This document shows, piece by piece, positions 5,426 to 7,988 of a DNA stretch of 7,988 nucleotides. The stretch is from JAAKFL01 sp964629645. Its GTDB lineage: Bacteria > Chlamydiota > Chlamydiia > Chlamydiales > SLFE01. The translations under genes and the position numbers were made by a program. The stretch's first letter is position 1. The number at the start of each line of letters is the position of its first letter. The notes below the pieces were generated by a model that saw only the letters and a list, made by a program, of their open reading frames with translations, made no database searches and had not been told where the DNA came from. The stretch is taken from contig CAZVSU010000094.1 of assembly GCA_964629645.1 (NCBI GenBank), forward strand, positions 1-7,988, given 5' to 3'.

Positions 5426-7642
5426 TCAATGAATTTTTTCCAGCGTTACCCTAAGATCGTTGGCAGCTTTGTCCAAATGGGAAATCGTCAAATGAAAGTG
5501 ACGCATCGAATCATTGGTCTCATTGGCCATTTCACTTAAATCAATCAAAGCTTTATTGATTTGCTCGGCCGCTTCCGATTGATTTTTCATTCCCTGATCA
5601 ACAGTATCGAACCTTTCGACAAGAAGCTTCACCTGCTCCATTATTTGCGACAGCTGCTCGCTCACCTCTTTGACTTTAGTCGACCCCTCGCGAATCTCTT
5701 GAGTAAAATCATCAACGCCCATCACGCTCGATTTCACCGCATCGACGATTTCGTTGACAATTTTTTCGATGTCCAGGGTTGACATCGCGGTTTGGTGCGA
5801 AAGGCCGCGGATCTCTCTTGCGATCACCGCAAAACTTTGCCCCGCCTGTCCCGCCTTTTCGGCTTCGATTGCCGCGTTGAGTGAAAGCAGGTTCGTTTGG
5901 GCAGAAACCTCGGAAATAGCTGTGATCACACTTGTAATATTACTCGCTTTTTCGTTTAGATCTGCAAGTCGTCCTGTGATATTGGAGGCTGCATCCTCCA
6001 TTTTTTTCATCGCCTTTTCCATACGCACCAAGCTGGACTGTCCCATTCTTGCCAGGCGGGCTGTTTCGTCGGCAACACCGCCCACTTCAGTCAACGTCAA
6101 AGAAAAATCCTTCGATGTCGCCGATATTTCCGTTGCTGTGACCGAAATTTGCTTGGTCGTCGCCCCTTGTTCTGTAAGGGACGCCTCGTGCTGTTTTGAC
6201 GCAGCGGAAATCTGCGTTGCAGAAGAGGTCAAATCAATGACCAGTCGATGCAGCCTGGACACCACCTCTTCAAAAGACTCTGCCATCCGGTTGAACGAGA
6301 GGCCAACCGCTTGAATCTCGTCTACATGCGTGCTGTCGACTTCCAAACGAGCAGAAAAATCGCCGCTTGCAAGAAGCTGCGTTCCGTTGATGAGCTTTCG
6401 AAACTGCTGTATCATCCTTTCAAGCGTTCCTGCCATATGGTTGAACACGACACACACTTTTCCCATCTCGTCTCGATGGCGCACCGGAACCCTGGCAGAA
6501 AGATCGCCTCGACTAATAGCGATAGCCGTTTCCTTAAGAGCTGTCAAAGACTTATGAGACTCTGTGACAAAGTACACTCCGATCAAAAAACCGACCACAA
6601 CAATCGCAAGGGCACCGGAGATCACTAAGAAGCGCTCCCAAAGAAGGGCCTCTTCGCGCTCTTCTAAAATTTGGAGCGTCATTTTTGTGATGATATCCCA
6701 AAGAACAAAAGATTCGTTTAAAGTTCTCAGGCCAACATTTTGAAACCGTGAAAGAGCGGCCGCGCTGAACCCTCCCCCGTCAATTTCAACTCTAATCAGA
6801 TCGGTGAACTCGTTGACAGCCTGGCTATAAGAACCAAACGCCTCTGCAAGCGGCTCTCGAATTTTCGGCCTGTCGGCAACCATCGTCAAAGCCTGAGGGA
6901 TCATCTCGTCCAAAATCTCGATGTCATCTTGCACAAGAGCAAATTGACCGATAATTTCGTCGCGGCCGGATGTTGTGAGGCCTCCTTCGGAAAAGCGCTG
7001 ATTCGTTATGTTCATGATTTTGCCGATCGCCTGTTGAAGGTGCGGCAGCCGTTTTGACGCGCTTTCGACGAGTTCATAGACAACAAGACTTGGATCTTGC
7101 GTCAAGTAGGACGCATTAGCGGTGTAGTTGATGAGGCCTAGAATTTGGGTCATCAGCTCGTCATGGGCTTGATTGCTGAGCGTGACATCGGTATTGAAAG
7201 CGTTGATGCGAATCGATTTCCAATCCTCGTCGATTTGTCCGGGGCGATCACTTAGCGGAGGCCTAGACAGCATCCCGGGCGCTTCTTTCTGCACTAACTT
7301 GTCGAGCAGAACCTCGTCTTTTTCAAGAAATCTCAAGTCTTCGTTTGTGGCTACTTGAACATTGAGAATCTGATTCTTCAATCCCTTGTTGCCTTCGTAA
7401 TACCGCTGCACAAGATACTTGTGCGTGCTGACATTGAGCAGAAGGTCTCTGAGGTGCTGTTGATATTTGAGTCCGGTCTTTTCGGTGTGGATTGAAGATA
7501 AGTCCTGCGAGATAGAGCTGTAGAGCACCCATCCGAGCAAAAAATAACCGAGCCCGAAAATAGACACTGTGAGAAGATGACGGTAAAAACTTGAAAGGTG
7601 GACCATAAGCCAGCTAAATGGCCCCAAACGCCTTTTTTTCAT
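5426..7642 (-). CDS. receptor A: methyl-accepting chemotaxis-type transmembrane receptor with two HAMP domains
   Basis: The first gene of the receptor operon encodes 738 residues. Order: basic MKKRR, WLMVHL at 11-16, TM1 about 23-43 with GLGYF at 30-34, helical sensor about 44-336, TM2 about 337-358, HAMP 1 about 359-412 (GDLSARVP, DEMG), HAMP 2 about 413-464 (GDFSARLEV, DEI), hairpin about 465-738. The tip at 582-598 (QTNLLSLNAAIEAEKAG) is the most consensus-like of the three and retains the conserved Glu593. After it comes REIRGLSHQTAMSTLDIE, close to WspA-like receptors. The sensor contains a DPSLVVYELVE...RLP segment (183-200) followed by LTTSGR, a pattern I recall from long helical sensors of other bacterial receptors. 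No CheR pentapeptide is present (ends LEKIH). The RBS is AGGGGG 12 nt upstream of the ATG, a long spacing. The stop lies 2 nt before gene B's ATG. The sensed signal is unknown. Confidence 0.94.
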   Translation of the reverse strand: MKKRRLGPFSWLMVHLSSFYRHLLTVSIFGLGYFLLGWVLYSSISQDLSSIHTEKTGLKYQQHLRDLLLNVSTHKYLVQRYYEGNKGLKNQILNVQVATNEDLRFLEKDEVLLDKLVQKEAPGMLSRPPLSDRPGQIDEDWKSIRINAFNTDVTLSNQAHDELMTQILGLINYTANASYLTQDPSLVVYELVESASKRLPHLQQAIGKIMNITNQRFSEGGLTTSGRDEIIGQFALVQDDIEILDEMIPQALTMVADRPKIREPLAEAFGSYSQAVNEFTDLIRVEIDGGGFSAAALSRFQNVGLRTLNESFVLWDIITKMTLQILEEREEALLWERFLVISGALAIVVVGFLIGVYFVTESHKSLTALKETAIAISRGDLSARVPVRHRDEMGKVCVVFNHMAGTLERMIQQFRKLINGTQLLASGDFSARLEVDSTHVDEIQAVGLSFNRMAESFEEVVSRLHRLVIDLTSSATQISAASKQHEASLTEQGATTKQISVTATEISATSKDFSLTLTEVGGVADETARLARMGQSSLVRMEKAMKKMEDAASNITGRLADLNEKASNITSVITAISEVSAQTNLLSLNAAIEAEKAGQAGQSFAVIAREIRGLSHQTAMSTLDIEKIVNEIVDAVKSSVMGVDDFTQEIREGSTKVKEVSEQLSQIMEQVKLLVERFDTVDQGMKNQSEAAEQINKALIDLSEMANETNDSMRHFHLTISHLDKAANDLRVTLEKIH

Positions 7643-7654
7643 CGAAACACAAAG

Positions 7655-7660
7655 CCCCCT
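7655..7660 (-). promoter_or_regulatory. probable ribosome binding site of receptor A
   Basis: AGGGGG on the minus strand ends 12 nt before the ATG at 7642. The spacing is longer than ideal and would predict modest initiation. No better purine tract lies closer, and no alternative start further upstream keeps Trp at residue 11 as in the paralogues. Confidence 0.45.
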
Positions 7661-7666
7661 GTTCCC

Positions 7667-7677
7667 TTCTCAGAGAA
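7667..7677. repeat. 11-bp dyad TTCTC-A-GAGAA in the leader of the receptor operon
   Basis: TTCTCAGAGAA is symmetric about its central base and overlaps the probable -10/start region of the receptor operon promoter. A regulator could bind here, but a dyad this short is common by chance. Confidence 0.2.
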
Positions 7678-7700
7678 TCAACTTAATCATTTATTGACAA
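7672..7700 (-). promoter_or_regulatory. weak candidate promoter of the receptor operon
   Basis: On the minus strand TTGTCA (7700-7695, five of six matches to a -35) is followed after 17 nt by TTCTCT (7677-7672), a poor -10. It would give a leader of about 20-25 nt including the RBS. The -10 is unconvincing, so the true promoter may use another sigma factor or lie elsewhere in the spacer. Confidence 0.2.
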
Positions 7701-7713
7701 CAGAAAAGGAGAG

Positions 7714-7746
7714 GCAGAACCCAAGAGGGGCATGCGGTTTTTTTTT
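7714..7746 (+). terminator. terminator-like hairpin plus T9 tract on the + strand
   Basis: An interrupted stem (GCA 7714-7716 with TGC 7733-7735, and CCC 7720-7722 with GGG 7727-7729 around an AAGA loop) is followed by GG and nine T (7738-7746). It looks like a weak intrinsic terminator reading rightward, yet no + strand gene lies upstream. It could block antisense transcripts from entering the tRNA genes, or be chance. On the minus strand the same tract is an A-rich stretch upstream of the receptor operon. Confidence 0.25.
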
Positions 7747-7765
7747 ATTATTCATCAACATTTCC

Positions 7766-7794
7766 TTGCGCCTAAATCACATAAAAGCTAAATT
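7766..7794 (+). promoter_or_regulatory. candidate promoter of the tRNA-Val/tRNA-Asp unit
   Basis: TTGCGC (7766-7771) and TAAATT (7789-7794) are separated by exactly 17 nt, and the -10 ends 13 nt before the tRNA-Val 5' end. Both hexamers are imperfect (three and four matches to the sigma-70 consensus), but position and spacing fit a housekeeping tRNA promoter. Confidence 0.4.
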
Positions 7795-7807
7795 AGGACC
7801 TTAAATC

Positions 7808-7880
7808 GGGCGCATAGCTCAGTTGGTAGAGCTCCTGCCTTACAAGCAGGCGGTCATAGGTTCGAGTCCTGTTGCGCCCA
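7808..7880 (+). tRNA. tRNA-Val (anticodon UAC)
   Basis: A complete 73-nt cloverleaf. The acceptor stem GGGCGCA (7808-7814) pairs perfectly with TGCGCCC (7873-7879), with discriminator A at 7880. The D-stem is GCTC/GAGC. The anticodon stem CCTGC/GCAGG encloses loop CTTACAA, with anticodon TAC at 7841-7843. The T-arm is ATAGG/CCTGT with TTCGAGT. The 3' CCA is not encoded and must be added by CCA transferase. It reads GUN valine codons, chiefly GUA and GUG. Confidence 0.97.
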
Positions 7881-7888
7881 AGATCTGC

Positions 7889-7903
7889 GAACGTGATCCG
7901 TTC
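7889..7903. repeat. small hairpin in the tRNA-Val/tRNA-Asp spacer
   Basis: GAACG-TGATC-CGTTC is a 5-bp stem with a 5-nt loop within the 42-nt spacer between the two tRNAs. It is not followed by a T-tract, so it is more likely a processing structure in a shared precursor transcript than a terminator. Confidence 0.3.
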
Positions 7904-7922
7904 ACAGCAAACATCATCCTTT

Positions 7923-7988
7923 GCGGGAGTAGTTCAACTGGTTAGAGCACCGGCCTGTCACGCCGGAAGTTGCGGGTTCGAGTCCCGT
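7923..7988 (+). tRNA. tRNA-Asp (anticodon GUC), 3' end cut by the window
   Basis: The 5' acceptor strand GCGGGAG (7923-7929), D-arm GTTC/GAGC, anticodon stem CCGGC/GCCGG with loop CTGTCAC (anticodon GTC at 7957-7959) and T-arm GCGGG/CCCGT with TTCGAGT are all present. The window ends at the last base of the T-stem, so the 3' acceptor strand (expected CTCCCGC) and discriminator lie outside. It follows tRNA-Val by 42 nt on the same strand, consistent with co-transcription. It decodes GAC and GAU. Confidence 0.95.

Noticed and set aside
5754..6314. Long + strand open frame (186 codons) opposite receptor A, with similar frames at 1461-1889 and 3658-3960 opposite C and B
   Set aside because: They lie opposite the same conserved hairpin region of the three paralogues, so their resemblance follows from conserved codons of the real genes. 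Each is hydrophobic, low in recognisable motifs and has no good ribosome binding site.
1046..7642. Assembly artefact or very recent triplication of one receptor gene
   Set aside because: The three proteins differ throughout, strongly so in the sensors, and have distinct lengths and tip substitutions. The duplications are old.
7694..7722. + strand promoter from the perfect TTGACA at 7694-7699
   Set aside because: The sequence 16-18 nt downstream (around GAACCC) has no resemblance to a -10 element.
1..7988. CRISPR array, insertion sequence, prophage or integration site
   Set aside because: I saw no spaced direct repeats, transposase or integrase fragments, or terminal inverted repeats. The tRNA-Val gene is intact, and no duplicated tRNA 3' end was noticed.

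Overview
The window most likely comes from a member of the Chlamydiota, probably an environmental, amoeba-associated or marine lineage rather than a pathogenic Chlamydia. The main evidence is a FabI enoyl-ACP reductase of the plant/chlamydial type, with Tyr-x9-Tyr-x7-Lys active-site spacing and a plastid-like C-terminus. The phylum call is an inference from remembered family sequences. No search was run.

Layout, left to right. Positions 1-98 hold only a possible 3' tail of a + strand gene and two short palindromes. fabI lies at 99-998 (minus). Three large receptor genes follow, all on the minus strand: C (1046-3199), B (3204-5423) and A (5426-7642). Transcription runs A-B-C and perhaps on into fabI. 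The A/B and B/C junctions are only 2 and 4 nt, so this is a clear operon with probable translational coupling. fabI starts 47 nt past C behind a strong Shine-Dalgarno. A 165-nt spacer (7643-7807) separates the receptor operon from a + strand tRNA pair, tRNA-Val(UAC) and tRNA-Asp(GUC). The Asp gene is cut by the window end. No stretch longer than about 170 nt lacks a gene.

The three receptors share one architecture: a basic N-terminus, TM1, a helical extracytoplasmic sensor of about 260-290 residues, TM2, two consecutive HAMP domains and a methyl-accepting chemotaxis signalling hairpin. The hairpin tip resembles the version I associate with WspA-like receptors for non-chemotactic (alternative cellular function) pathways. 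HAMP and hairpin regions align well across the three, while the sensors are strongly diverged. This is the pattern expected when duplicated receptors acquire different inputs but keep one output. No CheA, CheW, CheR, CheB or response regulator is in the window, so the downstream pathway is unknown. Receptor B has lost a normally invariant glutamate at the tip, and receptor C has lost tip glycines, so the three may not be functionally equivalent.

The most interesting content is this tandem receptor array in what looks like an obligate intracellular lineage, together with its linkage to fatty-acid synthesis.
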